Source of the DNA: Cohnella sp. OV330
Lineage (GTDB): Bacteria > Bacillota > Bacilli > Paenibacillales > Paenibacillaceae
DNA length: 64,000 bases
Direction: 5' to 3'
NCBI RefSeq assembly: GCF_900112065.1
Contig: NZ_FOKE01000002.1
Location: 432,513 to 496,512 of the forward strand
The position numbers and the translations under genes are program-made. The notes under the pieces were generated by a model, which searched no databases, was not told the DNA's origin, and saw only the letters and a list, made by a program, of their open reading frames with translations. Shown here in pieces: positions 1 to 9,813 of this stretch; the first letter of the stretch is position 1, and the number at the start of each line of letters is the position of its first letter.

Positions 1-3000
1 CCTTCAGCCAGTTTGCTCGTCGTTACGACGCCGTCTGCCAACTTCGACGCGATTACGCTGCCGTCCGCCAGCTTCGCCTCGTTCACGCTGCCATCGACGA
101 GCTTGCTTGTCGTTACAGCGCCGTTGCCCAACTTCGCCTCATTCACGCTACCGTCGGCCAGCTTAATTGTCGATAATACGTCATCGGCCAGCTTTGATGC
201 GCTAACGCTGCCATCGGCCAATTTAGCCTCATTTACGCTACCGTCTGCAAGAGCCGTCGAGTCCACGCTGCCTTCGGCCAGTTTGCTCGCCGTTACGACG
301 CCGTCAGCCAGTGCCGCCGTGTCCACGCTGCCTTCGGCCAGCTTGCTCGTTGTTACGACGCCATCGGCCAGTTTTGACTCGCTTACGCTGCCGTCCGCCA
401 ACTTCGCCTCGTTCACGCTGCCGTCAGCCAGTGCCGCCGTGTTCACGCTGCCTTCGGCAAGCTTACTCGTCGTTACGACACCGTCGGCCAGCTTTGACTC
501 GCTTACGCTGCCGTCCGCCAACTTCGCCTCGTTCACGCTGCCGTCAGCCAGTGCCGCCGTGTTCACGCTGCCTTCGGCAAGCTTACTCGTCGTTACGACA
601 CCGTCGGCCAGCTTTGACTCGCTTACGCTGCCGTCCGCCAACTTCGCCTCGTTCACGCTGCCGTCAGCCAGTGCCGCCGTGTTCACGCTGCCTTCGGCAA
701 GCTTACTCGTCGTTACGACACCGTCGGCCAGCTTTGACTCGCTTACGCTGTCGTCAGCCAGTGCCGCCGTGTCCACGCTGCCTTCGGCAAGCTTACTCGT
801 CGTTATGACACCGTCGGCCAGTTTTGACTCGCTTACGCTGCCTTCGGCCAGCTTGCTCGTCGTTACGACGCCGTCGGCCAGTTTTGACTCGCTTACGCTG
901 CCGTCCGCCAACTTCGCCTCGTTCACGCTGTCGTCAGCCAGTGCCGCCGTGTCCACGCTGCCTTCGGCCAGCTTGCTCGTCGTTATGACGCCATCGGCCA
1001 GTTTTGACTCGCTTACACTGCCTTCAGCCAGCTTGCTCGTCGTCACGGCGCCGTCAGCTAACTTCGCCTCATTCACGACGCCATCAGCCAGCTTCGTCTC
1101 ATTCACGACGCCGTCAGCCAACTTCGCCTCATTGACGCTGCCGTCGGCCAACGCCGCCGAGTTCACGCTGCCAGACGCCAGCTTGCTCGCCGTTACGGCG
1201 CCGTCAGCCAACTTCCATTTATTCACGCTGCCGTCAGCCAGAGCCGCTGAGTCCACGCTGCCCTCGGCCAATGCAGCGGAGTCCACGCTGCCAGTCGCCA
1301 GCTTGCTCGTCGTTACGACACCGTCTGCCAGCTTTGACTCGCTTACGCTGCCATCCGCCAACTTCGCTTCGTTCACGCTGCCGTCGGCCAGCTTCGACGC
1401 GTTTACGCTGCCTGCTGCCAGCTTGCTTGCGATTACGCTGCCGTCGACTAGAGACGCGGATTCCACGCTCCATGCGGCTAATTTTCCTGCGGTGACGCTG
1501 CCGGCCGCCAGCTTCGCGGCATCCACGCTGCCAACGGCAAGTTTGCCGGAGGTAACGCCGCCCTCGGCCAATGCAGCGGAACCCACGCTGCCCTCGGCGA
1601 GCTTGCTTGCGTCGACGGAACCTGCCGCCAGCGCCGCCGCATCCACGCTGCCAGGTGCGTACTTGCTTGCCGTCACGCTGCCTTCGGCCAACGCGGAAGT
1701 ACCCACGCTGCCAGTCGCCAGCTTGCTTGCCACGACGCTACCGTCTGCCAAAGCCGACGTATCTACGCTATCTGCGCCCAGTTTGCCGAACGTCACGCTT
1801 CCCTTCGCGAGCGCGGATGTACCGACGCTCCCAGGCGCCAGTTTGCCCGATGTCACGCTATCCTCGGCCAGTGCCGACGACTCGACGCTTCCCTCAGCGA
1901 GCTTGCCGGCCGTGACGCTTCCCTCGGCCAATGCCGATGTTCCAACGCTGCCATCCGCGAGCTTGCTCGACGTGACGGATCCGTTTTGCAGCTTTTCGCT
2001 CCCTACAGCGTTCGCCTGCAAGCGATCCGCGCCGATCGGCGCGCCAGCTTCCGCGATCGCAGCGAGCAAGATCGGATCGAGCTGGCCCGGACCCACGGCG
2101 TAAGATGCCAGATGACCGCGGCCAACGGCGCCATCCGCGATGCTCGACGATGTGACGCTCGCGTCCGCAAGCTTGTCGCTCGTTACCGCGCCGTCCGCAA
2201 GCTTATCCTCGTTCACGATGCCGTCCGCGAGTTTCTCCGACGTAACCGAGCCTGCCGTCAGTTTCTCGGCCGTCACGGCGTTCGAGCGAAGATGATAAGC
2301 CGTAACCGCGGCTTCCTCTATTCTTTCCGCGTCGATCCGGCTCTCCGCCAGTGCGGCGATCTTAAGCATGTCGGACGATAAATGACGGAGGGATACGGCG
2401 CCTCTTCCGAGATGAACGCCCCTCACGGCTTCCGGCTGCAGCTGCGCTTCGCCTACGCTCATCGCATCCAGCTGCGCCCAGCCTACCGCGCGCTCGGCGA
2501 TCGCTTCGCGCGTCACGCTTCCTTCGCTCAGCTTATCGGGCGTAACGGCACCTGTAGCGAGCGCGGCCGCGTTCACGCTGCCCGCTGTCAGATGACGGGC
2601 TTCTACTGCACCGTTCGCCAGCTTGCCGGCGGTTACGCTCGAATCAGCCAGCTTTTCCGCCGTGACCGATCCCGCGATAAGCAAATCCGTGCCTACGCTG
2701 TCGGTCGTCAGGTGGTGTCCCGATACCGCGCCCTCGGCGATCGCGTCTCCGGTGACCGCGCCGTAGCGCAGTTGCTCGGCGCCGACCGAGTCCTGCGCCA
2801 GCTTCGTATATCCGACGCTGCCTTCAGCCAGTTGCTCGAGACCGACCGCGCCGGACTGAATCGCTTCTCTGCGTACGCTGCCGGCCGCCAGGTGAACATC
2901 GCCAACCGCCTTTTCCGCAAGCTCGCTTCCGCCTATCGCGCCTCTGGCGACGGCCGACCGGCCGACGGCGCCGGGCGCGATCTTTGCCGCGGTCACGCTG

Positions 3001-4781
3001 CCGTCCGCGAGTTTGGCGCCGGAGACCGACAGATCCGCGAGCTTTTCGACCGTGACCGACTCCGGCGCCAGCTTCAACGACGTGACGACATGATCGTTAA
3101 GATGATGGGCGGATACCGAACGGATCGCGAGCTGCTGCCCGCCGACCGCGCCTTCGGCCAGCTGATCCGCAGTTACCGCATTCGCCCGGATCGCAGAAGT
3201 GTCCACTGCGCCAGACGCAAGCTGCTCGCCTCCGACGCTCCCCTTGGCCAGGTGCCCAGCTTCGATCGCGCCAGGCGCGATATGCGGGCCGTACACGGCA
3301 CCGCCTGCGATTTTAGGAGCGACGATTGCGCCATCCGCAATATGCGCGGTGCCTACGGCTCCATCCGCCAGCTGATCCGCAAGCACGGAGCCTGCCGCCA
3401 GATGTGCCGGACCGACGGCGCGCGCGGCGATCTTGGCGCCGTTCACGGCCCCGTCCGCCAATTGTTCGGCGCCTACAGCGCCACCGGCCAGTCGATCGCC
3501 GCCGATCGCGCCTGCGGCGATATGCTTGCCCTGCAGCGTGCCGTTGGCGACGTGATCGGCTAGAATAAGGCCCGGCGTCAAATGCTCTGGGCCGATCGCG
3601 CCTGCAGCGATTTTAGTCGCGCCTACGACGCCGTCGCGGATTTTGGAGCCTGTCACGGCGCCATCCGCCAGCTTGGCGGTATCCACGCTTTCGTGCGCCA
3701 GGTTTTCGGTCAATACGGAGCCGCGCTTGATCTTGTCGGACGTGATCGACTGTTCCTGCAAAAGCTCGGACGTGATGATCGACAAAGACAGATGCTTCGC
3801 CTCGATGGACCGCTCGGCCAGCTTGTCGCCGCTGATGATCCGGTCCGCCAGCTTCTCCGACGTGATGCTGCCGTCCTTCAGCTTGTCGCCCGTGACCGAC
3901 TTGTCGCGAAGCTTTTGCCCCGATACGGCGTTTTTGGCCAAGTGCTCGCCTGTGATCGTCTCCTGCGCAATCTTCTGCCCGCTGACCGAACGATCGGCCA
4001 GCTTGATCTGAGAAACGGCGTAATCGGCCAACTGCGCCGTCGTCACCGCCTCGCTGTCGATGTGGGACGTGCGAACAGCGCGGGGGGCGAGCTTGCTCTC
4101 CGCGACGGAGGCGTCCGCCAAGTCGTCCGTATAGACGAGCGGCTTAGGCTTGCCCGGCAGCCGCTGCTCGAGCAGCCTGTCGTAGCGGGCCTCCCGGTCG
4201 AAGGTGACGGACGGCACGTCGTTCGAACGAATAGTTTCACTGGACGCGGAGACATTTCCCGACGATGCCGCGACTGGCTCGACGTTTTCCTTCTTCATGC
4301 CGTCGGTTAGGACCGGCGCCGCTTCGGAAATCGATACGAATTCTTCGGCAACGACGGTGGTGTCGACCGCCTTGCCAGTCACTTCGAAACTGCCCATGTC
4401 ATCAGCCGTCACGAATTCGTTAATCGGGCCGGTCGAGAATAGGTCCGAATGAGCGCCGCCTTCGATTCTCGGTCGGTTTTTGACGTTTCGCCTTGCCAGG
4501 CTGTCGTCGACGCTTCTCTTCAAGGGTGTTTGGGAGGGTCCCTTCGTAATCAGGGGCAGTTCAGCCGAAGTTCCCGGATCCTTGCGCAAAGCCGGCTGCT
4601 CTTCCGCAACGGCGGGAGCCTGCAGGTCCTCCGCAGCCGCCGTACTGTGCAGTCCCACCTTTTCCTGTTCCTCCGAGCGCAGCTCTTCGACCCAACTTAA
4701 TTCCTGCTGGTTGGGGTTATCTACAAAGTAAAGCGGTTTTCGTACCGGCCGCTTCTTTTTTCCGGATTTGGACGTCTTCAT
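1..4781 (-). CDS. Giant decapeptide-repeat protein, 3' part outside window
   Basis: A single open frame runs from an ATG at 4781 (ribosome site GGAAGGAG about 6 bases upstream) to the window edge, over 1,590 codons. Residues 1 to about 210 are polar, charged and low in hydrophobicity, with no signal peptide. From about residue 215 on there are roughly 138 ten-residue repeats of the form DGSVTxxKLA (variants GAVGxxxLA, QSITSDKI). Each repeat is exactly 30 bp, so the frame never slips. Two short interruptions (around 1985-2110 and 2290-2380) break the pattern. The repeat style resembles the WIAG-tail proteins of Paenibacillaceae and some phage tail-fibre stalks; the C-terminal domain that would decide this is not in the window. 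A fibrous surface or appendage protein is inferred. It is divergent from mntH. Confidence 0.75.
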   Translation of the reverse strand, partial: MKTSKSGKKKRPVRKPLYFVDNPNQQELSWVEELRSEEQEKVGLHSTAAAEDLQAPAVAEEQPALRKDPGTSAELPLITKGPSQTPLKRSVDDSLARRNVKNRPRIEGGAHSDLFSTGPINEFVTADDMGSFEVTGKAVDTTVVAEEFVSISEAAPVLTDGMKKENVEPVAASSGNVSASSETIRSNDVPSVTFDREARYDRLLEQRLPGKPKPLVYTDDLADASVAESKLAPRAVRTSHIDSEAVTTAQLADYAVSQIKLADRSVSGQKIAQETITGEHLAKNAVSGQKLRDKSVTGDKLKDGSITSEKLADRIISGDKLAERSIEAKHLSLSIITSELLQEQSITSDKIKRGSVLTENLAHESVDTAKLADGAVTGSKIRDGVVGATKIAAGAIGPEHLTPGLILADHVANGTLQGKHIAAGAIGGDRLAGGAVGAEQLADGAVNGAKIAARAVGPAHLAAGSVLADQLADGAVGTAHIADGAIVAPKIAGGAVYGPHIAPGAIEAGHLAKGSVGGEQLASGAVDTSAIRANAVTADQLAEGAVGGQQLAIRSVSAHHLNDHVVTSLKLAPESVTVEKLADLSVSGAKLADGSVTAAKIAPGAVGRSAVARGAIGGSELAEKAVGDVHLAAGSVRREAIQSGAVGLEQLAEGSVGYTKLAQDSVGAEQLRYGAVTGDAIAEGAVSGHHLTTDSVGTDLLIAGSVTAEKLADSSVTAGKLANGAVEARHLTAGSVNAAALATGAVTPDKLSEGSVTREAIAERAVGWAQLDAMSVGEAQLQPEAVRGVHLGRGAVSLRHLSSDMLKIAALAESRIDAERIEEAAVTAYHLRSNAVTAEKLTAGSVTSEKLADGIVNEDKLADGAVTSDKLADASVTSSSIADGAVGRGHLASYAVGPGQLDPILLAAIAEAGAPIGADRLQANAVGSEKLQNGSVTSSKLADGSVGTSALAEGSVTAGKLAEGSVESSALAEDSVTSGKLAPGSVGTSALAKGSVTFGKLGADSVDTSALADGSVVASKLATGSVGTSALAEGSVTASKYAPGSVDAAALAAGSVDASKLAEGSVGSAALAEGGVTSGKLAVGSVDAAKLAAGSVTAGKLAAWSVESASLVDGSVIASKLAAGSVNASKLADGSVNEAKLADGSVSESKLADGVVTTSKLATGSVDSAALAEGSVDSAALADGSVNKWKLADGAVTASKLASGSVNSAALADGSVNEAKLADGVVNETKLADGVVNEAKLADGAVTTSKLAEGSVSESKLADGVITTSKLAEGSVDTAALADDSVNEAKLADGSVSESKLADGVVTTSKLAEGSVSESKLADGVITTSKLAEGSVDTAALADDSVSESKLADGVVTTSKLAEGSVNTAALADGSVNEAKLADGSVSESKLADGVVTTSKLAEGSVNTAALADGSVNEAKLADGSVSESKLADGVVTTSKLAEGSVNTAALADGSVNEAKLADGSVSESKLADGVVTTSKLAEGSVDTAALADGVVTASKLAEGSVDSTALADGSVNEAKLADGSVSASKLADDVLSTIKLADGSVNEAKLGNGAVTTSKLVDGSVNEAKLADGSVIASKLADGVVTTSKLAE
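421..750 (-). repeat. Perfect 120-bp higher-order tandem repeat inside the giant repeat gene
   Basis: Bases 421-540 and 541-660 are identical, and 661-750 continues the same copy, so a 120-bp (40-residue, four decapeptides) unit is repeated without a mismatch. Neighbouring decapeptides at 301-420 and 751-1020 are diverged versions of the same four-motif block. The exact identity at synonymous sites points to very recent tandem duplication by slippage or unequal crossover. Confidence 0.85.
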
Positions 4782-4915
4782 GTGAGGCTCCTTCCCGAAT
4801 ATGATCTGCCTCATACTATGCAGGTATCCGGGCGGGTGTCACGACGGCTTCAAGCCCGTGCAAAAATGCAGTTTACTTTTTCAAAGTTCGGGCGTATATT
4901 AAAACCTAACAGAGG

Positions 4916-4971
4916 TTTTGCCTCAGCGCAACTTTATGTCCCATATGCCAAAATTATTGCCTTATGCAGAT
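4916..4971 (+). promoter_or_regulatory. Possible MntR operators upstream of mntH
   Basis: Two related stretches lie in the AT-rich leader of mntH: TTTTGCCTCAGCGCAAC (4916-4932), with TTGC/GCAA half-sites, and ATTGCCTTATGCAGAT (about 4956-4971). MntR boxes of Bacillus mntH genes have a similar TTTGCC...GGCAAA character. Assignment is by position and partial resemblance only. Confidence 0.35.
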
Positions 4972-5001
4972 TATATTTATCTCAACAAGAGGTGATCCGT
5001 C

Positions 5002-6351
5002 ATGAAAGAAGAAGCCGCGCTCAACACGCCGCCCGCCGGCGGTTGGCGCCGCAAGGATGGCATGCCGTCCCTGCCCGAAGCTCACAGAAGTTTGAAAGTC
5101 CCGCACAAGGCCTCGATCATCCGCAAGTTCCTGGCCTTTGCCGGACCCGGTTATCTCGTCGCCGTCGGCTACATGGATCCCGGCAATTGGGCGACGGACT
5201 TGGCCGGCGGCTCCCAGTTCGGCTACGCGCTGCTCTCGGTCATCCTGCTGTCCAACCTGATGGCGATGGTGCTTCAAGCATTGTCCGGCAAGCTCGGCAT
5301 CGTCACGGGAAAAGATCTGGCCCAGGCGTGCCGCGATCATTACAGCAAGCCTGTAGCCGTCGGACTGTGGGCGCTCTGCGAGCTTGCGATTGCCGCGTGC
5401 GATCTGGCCGAAGTGATCGGGGCCGCGATCGCGCTGAATCTGCTATTCGGCATTCCGTTGCTATACGGCGTTATATTAACCGCGTTCGACGTCCTTATTA
5501 TTTTGTTCCTACAGAATAAAGGCTTTCGCTATATCGAGGCGTTCGTCATCGCGCTGATCGTGCTCATCGGGGTATGCTTCGGCATCGAACTCTTCCTATC
5601 GCAGCCATCCATTGCGGGCATCGCTAAAGGATTCGTGCCGAGCACGGAGATTATCTCCAACCCGACCATGCTCTACATCGGTATCGGCATTCTCGGCGCG
5701 ACGGTCATGCCGCACAATTTGTACCTGCACTCATCGATCGTCCAGACTCGCGATTACGAACGCACGCCTTCGGGCAAGCGTCAAGCGATTAAGTACGCAA
5801 CATGGGACTCCTCGATCGCATTGTTCTTCGCGCTTTTCATTAATGCTGCGATTCTGATCATCGCGGCGGCTGCTTTCCACACGAGCGGTCACGCCGAAGT
5901 GGCGGACATCGACGAAGCTTACCATCTGCTCGCGCCGTTGCTCGGCACGGCCGCAGCCTCAGTCTTGTTCGGGGTGGCACTGCTCGCATCGGGGCAAAAC
6001 TCCACGTTGACCGGCACCCTTGCAGGTCAGATTGTCATGGAAGGCTTTCTGAACATTCGGATGAAGCCTTGGCTCAGACGCCTCATCACGAGGCTTATTG
6101 CGATCATTCCGGCGGTCATCGTAACAGCGTTGTATGGAGAAAAAGGAACGATGGACCTGCTCATCCTAAGCCAGGTCATCCTATCCTTGCAGCTGTCCTT
6201 CGCCGTTGTTCCGCTCGTCAAGTTCACTTCCGACCGCGTCAAGATGGGCGAATTCGCCAACAAAGCATGGCTGAAATGGCTGTCTTGGACCATCGCTGCC
6301 GTCATTATGGTGCTCAACGCATACTTGTTGTACCGCACGTTTTTCGGTTAA
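5002..6351 (+). CDS. mntH: Nramp-family manganese/divalent metal:proton symporter MntH
   Basis: 449-residue membrane protein importing Mn2+ (and other divalent metals) with protons across the cytoplasmic membrane. The Nramp metal-site motifs are present: DPGN at residues 59-62 in the first membrane helix and MPHN at about 236-239 in the sixth. A polar N-terminus of about 40 residues precedes about 11 predicted helices. The ATG at 5002 follows AAGAGGTGA. The gene stands alone, diverges from the giant repeat gene and ends just before a strong terminator. Mn-responsive control by MntR is likely from the family and the candidate boxes upstream. Confidence 0.95.
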   Translation: MKEEAALNTPPAGGWRRKDGMPSLPEAHRSLKVPHKASIIRKFLAFAGPGYLVAVGYMDPGNWATDLAGGSQFGYALLSVILLSNLMAMVLQALSGKLGIVTGKDLAQACRDHYSKPVAVGLWALCELAIAACDLAEVIGAAIALNLLFGIPLLYGVILTAFDVLIILFLQNKGFRYIEAFVIALIVLIGVCFGIELFLSQPSIAGIAKGFVPSTEIISNPTMLYIGIGILGATVMPHNLYLHSSIVQTRDYERTPSGKRQAIKYATWDSSIALFFALFINAAILIIAAAAFHTSGHAEVADIDEAYHLLAPLLGTAAASVLFGVALLASGQNSTLTGTLAGQIVMEGFLNIRMKPWLRRLITRLIAIIPAVIVTALYGEKGTMDLLILSQVILSLQLSFAVVPLVKFTSDRVKMGEFANKAWLKWLSWTIAAVIMVLNAYLLYRTFFG

Positions 6352-6361
6352 TTTTCAAATT

Positions 6362-6398
6362 GAAGAAGCCCGCGCGGCCAGACCGCGCGGGCTTCTTC
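6362..6398. terminator. Bidirectional terminator between mntH and the glycosyltransferase
   Basis: Perfect 16-bp stem (GAAGAAGCCCGCGCGG and its complement) with a 5-base loop, placed between the convergent 3' ends of two genes. Confidence 0.8.
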
Positions 6399-6437
6399 AT
6401 GCATGCTGTCTCTTCCCTATAGCGTTCCGCCTGCGGC

Positions 6438-7565
6438 CTACAAGTCCCGATAGAGCTCGGCGAGCCATCGATCCGCCGTATGCCGCCAGGTAAACCGCTC
6501 CATCACCCGTTCGCGCCCCAATGCCCCCATTCTCGTACGGAGCGCTTCATCCTCCAGCAGCACCGATATCCGTTCGGGAAGCTCCGAATCCAAGTATCGT
6601 GGATTCACCAGAAAGCCGGTGACGCCGTCCTCGACGATCTCCGCGATTCCGCCGACGCGACAGGCGACGACCGGCACACCCGAAGCCATGGCCTCCACGT
6701 TGACGAGTCCGAAAGCCTCCCGGCGGACGGAAGGAACGACGGCCACGTCAGCCATGCTGAACCAATCAGGCATACGCTCATGCGATACATAAGGTTCGAA
6801 GTGCACGTATCGACGCCATGGCCTGGCCATGCGCAGCAGCTTGCGCGAATAGGCGGACGTACGGCTGGAACCGTAAAACGGCGAGCCTACGATAACCAGC
6901 AGCACGTTCGGGTGGCGGCGAACGAGCGCCGGCAGCGCTGCGAGCAGATGGTGCACCCCTTTAAGCGGAATAAGCCGGCCCGCGAATAACACGATCTGAC
7001 GGCGCTGCCATCCATGTGCGTTCCGTAACGTCTCGCGCAAAGCCGGTCCGCCGAACCAAGCGGGATCGACGCCAGGATAGACGACGCCGAGTTTAGCACC
7101 CAAACGAGGCGATCTTCTCTCTACGTCTGCCTTCAAGAAGCAGCTGTTCACGAGTATCCGGTCGGCCGCCCCGAGGCAAACGCGAAGCTCCTTGGGCGAG
7201 ATCGCTTTACCCGAGATGAAGGTATTCGAATGCAAGTGCAGCCATACGAGCGCTCCCGGAAATTTCCGTTTCAGCAACGGCACCAGCCGCGGCCGGTTCT
7301 CCACCTCGATGAGCTGCGGCCGGTACGCGCGCAGTCCCGCGATCACGCCCGTAAGGTACGCGCGCCTCCCCGGCGCGCGTACACGCTCGCAGCTGGCACC
7401 GTGCAGCATTCCTCTCCGCGGCAGCCCCTTTGCGGTTCTCCCGTAAATACGCACTTCCAGACTATCCGCGAGCAAGGGCACGAAATTTTCCACCACGCGC
7501 TCCACGGAGCCCCCTCGCGGCGCGGGGACCGGATACGCGCCCGGCGTTACGAATGCGGCTCTCAC
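6438..7565 (-). CDS. GT4-family glycosyltransferase, CotSA-like
   Basis: GT-B-fold glycosyltransferase of family 4. The N-terminus carries the PRGGSVERV acceptor-side loop seen in CotSA/YtcC-type enzymes. The C-terminal half has FAGRLIPLKG and the ExFGLVNVEAMASG donor-site motif with both glutamates, then VGGIAEIVEDG. The frame is open to 7601, but the GTG at 7565 follows GAGGGGTG at good spacing and gives the usual N-terminus MRAAFVTPG, so I use it (375 aa). Spore coat or surface polysaccharide decoration is suggested by family, but no coat genes adjoin it. Confidence 0.85.
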   Translation of the reverse strand: MRAAFVTPGAYPVPAPRGGSVERVVENFVPLLADSLEVRIYGRTAKGLPRRGMLHGASCERVRAPGRRAYLTGVIAGLRAYRPQLIEVENRPRLVPLLKRKFPGALVWLHLHSNTFISGKAISPKELRVCLGAADRILVNSCFLKADVERRSPRLGAKLGVVYPGVDPAWFGGPALRETLRNAHGWQRRQIVLFAGRLIPLKGVHHLLAALPALVRRHPNVLLVIVGSPFYGSSRTSAYSRKLLRMARPWRRYVHFEPYVSHERMPDWFSMADVAVVPSVRREAFGLVNVEAMASGVPVVACRVGGIAEIVEDGVTGFLVNPRYLDSELPERISVLLEDEALRTRMGALGRERVMERFTWRHTADRWLAELYRDL

Positions 7566-7806
7566 GGGATCACACCCCTCGTCCTGTACTTCAGACAGCA
7601 TACACCCGGAGGCAGTCGCCGGACACGGCGGGTACCCGCGGCGAACCGAATGGCTCGCAAATGGGTGTTCGAAGCCCCTCCTTCGTAGGACGCGATTCGG
7701 GCAGGTTGAAGTTTGGGCAGCGTTATGTCACACTAAGGGACGACTGCGCGCAATTTGCGCTCGCTGTCGGGAAATTCTATTTATGAGGCAAAGGAGTGGC
7801 CGCACG

Positions 7807-8607
7807 ATGAACCGTTGGCTGCTGCGCGCCATGACGGAGTTGTCTTCGCGCAAATTCATATCCCGCTTGACGGGGAGCTTCGCCAAATCGCCGCTGAGCC
7901 GGCGCTTGATCCCCAGATTCGCGGCATTATACCGGATCCCGGTCGAAGAAGCGGAAAAGCCGCTTGCCGAATACGCAACGCTGAACGAATTTTTTACCCG
8001 CCGGCTCGCGCCGGGCAGCCGTGCCATCGACGCAGCGCCCGATGCGCTTGTAAGTCCGGTGGATGCGCGAATCGCCGCCTGCGGACCGATCGAAAACGGG
8101 CTGCTCCTGCAGGTCAAAGGACAGGATTATTCGCTGGAGGAGCTGCTTAACCGCTCGCCCCGTACCAGTCAATACCGGAGCGGCTATTACTGGGTGTTAT
8201 ACCTCAGTCCGACCGATTACCACCGGATCCACGCTCCCTGCGCAGGCGAGGTCGTCGAGACCGAGCATATTCCCGGCCGGGTCTACCCCGTGAACGAAAG
8301 GGGGTTGACCTTGATGCGGCGAGTGCTCTCCCGCAACGAACGGCTCATCACCTATATGCGTCACGGCAGCGGCGAGATCGCGGTCGTTAAAGTCGGCGCG
8401 CTCAACGTCAGCAGCATTAAGTATGTAGAACCGCTCCCCCGTTCGCTCGAACGCGGCCAGGAGCTCGCCTACTTCGAATTCGGCTCCACCGTCGTGCTGT
8501 TGGCGGAGGACGACACCTTCCTGCCGCTGCCGGGGTTCCAGGCTGGCGATCAGGTCCGCGTGGGACAACTGCTCGGCACTTTGATCCCGGACCTAACGAA
8601 AGTATAG
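7807..8607 (+). CDS. psd: Phosphatidylserine decarboxylase proenzyme
   Basis: Makes phosphatidylethanolamine from phosphatidylserine. The proenzyme self-cleaves at a conserved Gly-Ser pair; the sequence has EFGSTVV with the serine (about residue 227 of 266) that becomes the pyruvoyl group, in place of the LGST of proteobacterial enzymes. DYHRIHAP supplies the active-site histidines and SPVDARI the aspartate. The ATG at 7807 is chosen because AAGGAG lies 10 bases upstream; an upstream in-frame ATG at 7783 lacks such a site. No pssA gene adjoins it. A long stem-loop follows. Confidence 0.95.
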   Translation: MNRWLLRAMTELSSRKFISRLTGSFAKSPLSRRLIPRFAALYRIPVEEAEKPLAEYATLNEFFTRRLAPGSRAIDAAPDALVSPVDARIAACGPIENGLLLQVKGQDYSLEELLNRSPRTSQYRSGYYWVLYLSPTDYHRIHAPCAGEVVETEHIPGRVYPVNERGLTLMRRVLSRNERLITYMRHGSGEIAVVKVGALNVSSIKYVEPLPRSLERGQELAYFEFGSTVVLLAEDDTFLPLPGFQAGDQVRVGQLLGTLIPDLTKV

Positions 8608-8613
8608 CTTCCT

Positions 8614-8690
8614 GAAGGGACCAACGCTAACTGCGCTAAAGGCGGTAAAATGACTTTCGCCGTCAGCGCAAAGGCTTTGGTCCCTTTTTC
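8614..8690 (+). terminator. Terminator after psd
   Basis: Long imperfect stem: GAAGGGACCAA at 8614-8624 pairs with TTGGTCCCTTT near 8677-8688, with extra internal pairing, followed by a short T run. Confidence 0.65.
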
Positions 8691-8738
8691 GTTGCTGGAA
8701 CGCGTCAGTACCAAACTCCTTTTCTCCCATTAACACGA

Positions 8739-8755
8739 TATCCCCTTCGCTCAGG
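8739..8755 (+). repeat. Dispersed repeat TATCCCCTTCGCNCAGG, copy 1
   Basis: TATCCCCTTCGCTCAGG, preceded by CCATTAACACGA. The same core recurs at 10168-10184 (inverted), four times at 37761-37921 and at 38105-38121 (inverted). It lies in non-coding sequence on the 3' side of the transposase gene. Confidence 0.6.
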
Positions 8756-8874
8756 TTGGCGAGGTTAGGCGAGATTAAGCGATCCAGGCGTTCAATCAAC
8801 GAAATTTCAAAAACAAAACGCCAAATACGTAAAAATGCACACGAAAACTTCGTTGCCGTTTCGCCCCTGTGCGT

Positions 8875-9813
8875 TCAAGAAACGCAGACCGAACGGGTTG
8901 GCTGCGATAATTGGGTTTGACCGGTCCAACGGATGGAACGGACGCCGTATCTCTTGCGAACGAGCTCGGGTTGTGTAATCGTGCTTGTACGGCCGCAAAG
9001 CGCTAGCAACGTACGGAACCCGTCTGCACGTACATTTACGCGAAAGCAGTATTCATCCAGGTAAGCCTGCAAATGCTTGGGTCCGATGCCCCCGAATGTC
9101 CGTGCCAGCCAACCGATCGCGCCGCGCCATACGGAACCCAATGCCGTCACGCCTTCGCGTCCCGACGCCTTGACGATGTCGATGCGACGACTCCCGGAAC
9201 GGTCCTCGGCCGCATGCCGCCACAAAAATCCGCCGAACGAATCGATGGCGAACGTACGGCGACTGAATGTCGCGGCGGACAACCTTTTGATTTTGACCTC
9301 CGCGAGCTCCCCGCTCTCGGGATCGATCGACGCACCCGCGACGGCGGGCTCGTCCCGATACTTCAATGGATCCGAGGGCCTGTTCGTCGCAGGCCGTGCG
9401 TAGAAGTCCCCTAACAACTGCAAATCGCCTGACAGCGGCCGCCTCTCGTCGTGCACTTGAATCGCATAGCGAAGCTTGTGATTGATAAGCCAGGCCGTCT
9501 TGTACGTCACTTGAATCAATTCCGCCAACAGCTTGGCCGATATGCCGGTCTGCATCAGGCACAACGCCTGGAACCACTTCACGAGCGGCGTACGCGTGCC
9601 TTCCAGGATCGTACCGGCCGTAAGCGAGGTCTGACGGGCGCATGAGCGGCATTCGAACACGCGGCGTCCGCGGGAAACAATACGATAAAAGTCGAGTCCC
9701 CCGCATCGCGGACAACGAAAGCCGTCAGGCCATTTCGCACGAAAAAGGGCGCTCTCGCAATCTTCTTCGCCAAAAGCGGGTACCTGCTCGAACAAACGGT
9801 TCGAATCGCTCAT
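8875..9813 (-). CDS. IS1595/ISXO2-like transposase-family protein
   Basis: 312 residues. An N-terminal zinc ribbon (CPRC at 34-37, CRSC at 55-58) is followed by the TSLTAGTILEGTRTPL-type helical segment and a C-terminal GPKHLQAYLDEYCFRVN motif typical of IS1595-type proteins. The first catalytic block, normally a VDETYxGG-like stretch, is replaced by LQLLGDFYARP, so the acidic triad may be incomplete. A good ribosome site (GGAGGAAATG) precedes the ATG. I could not find convincing terminal inverted repeats. It may be a degenerate or immobile element; expression still looks possible. Confidence 0.75.
   Translation of the reverse strand: MSDSNRLFEQVPAFGEEDCESALFRAKWPDGFRCPRCGGLDFYRIVSRGRRVFECRSCARQTSLTAGTILEGTRTPLVKWFQALCLMQTGISAKLLAELIQVTYKTAWLINHKLRYAIQVHDERRPLSGDLQLLGDFYARPATNRPSDPLKYRDEPAVAGASIDPESGELAEVKIKRLSAATFSRRTFAIDSFGGFLWRHAAEDRSGSRRIDIVKASGREGVTALGSVWRGAIGWLARTFGGIGPKHLQAYLDEYCFRVNVRADGFRTLLALCGRTSTITQPELVRKRYGVRSIRWTGQTQLSQPTRSVCVS

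Noticed and set aside
13-4310. Long plus-strand frames of Ser/Pro/Thr-rich or Arg-rich repeats (13-2103, 2382-3563, 3582-4310)
   Set aside because: They are complements of the 30-bp-period minus-strand gene, have no ribosome sites and change frame, while the minus strand is open across the whole region with a good start at 4781.
8593-8799. 68-residue minus-strand ORF after psd
   Set aside because: It reads through the psd terminator and a dispersed repeat, with no ribosome site or recognisable protein.
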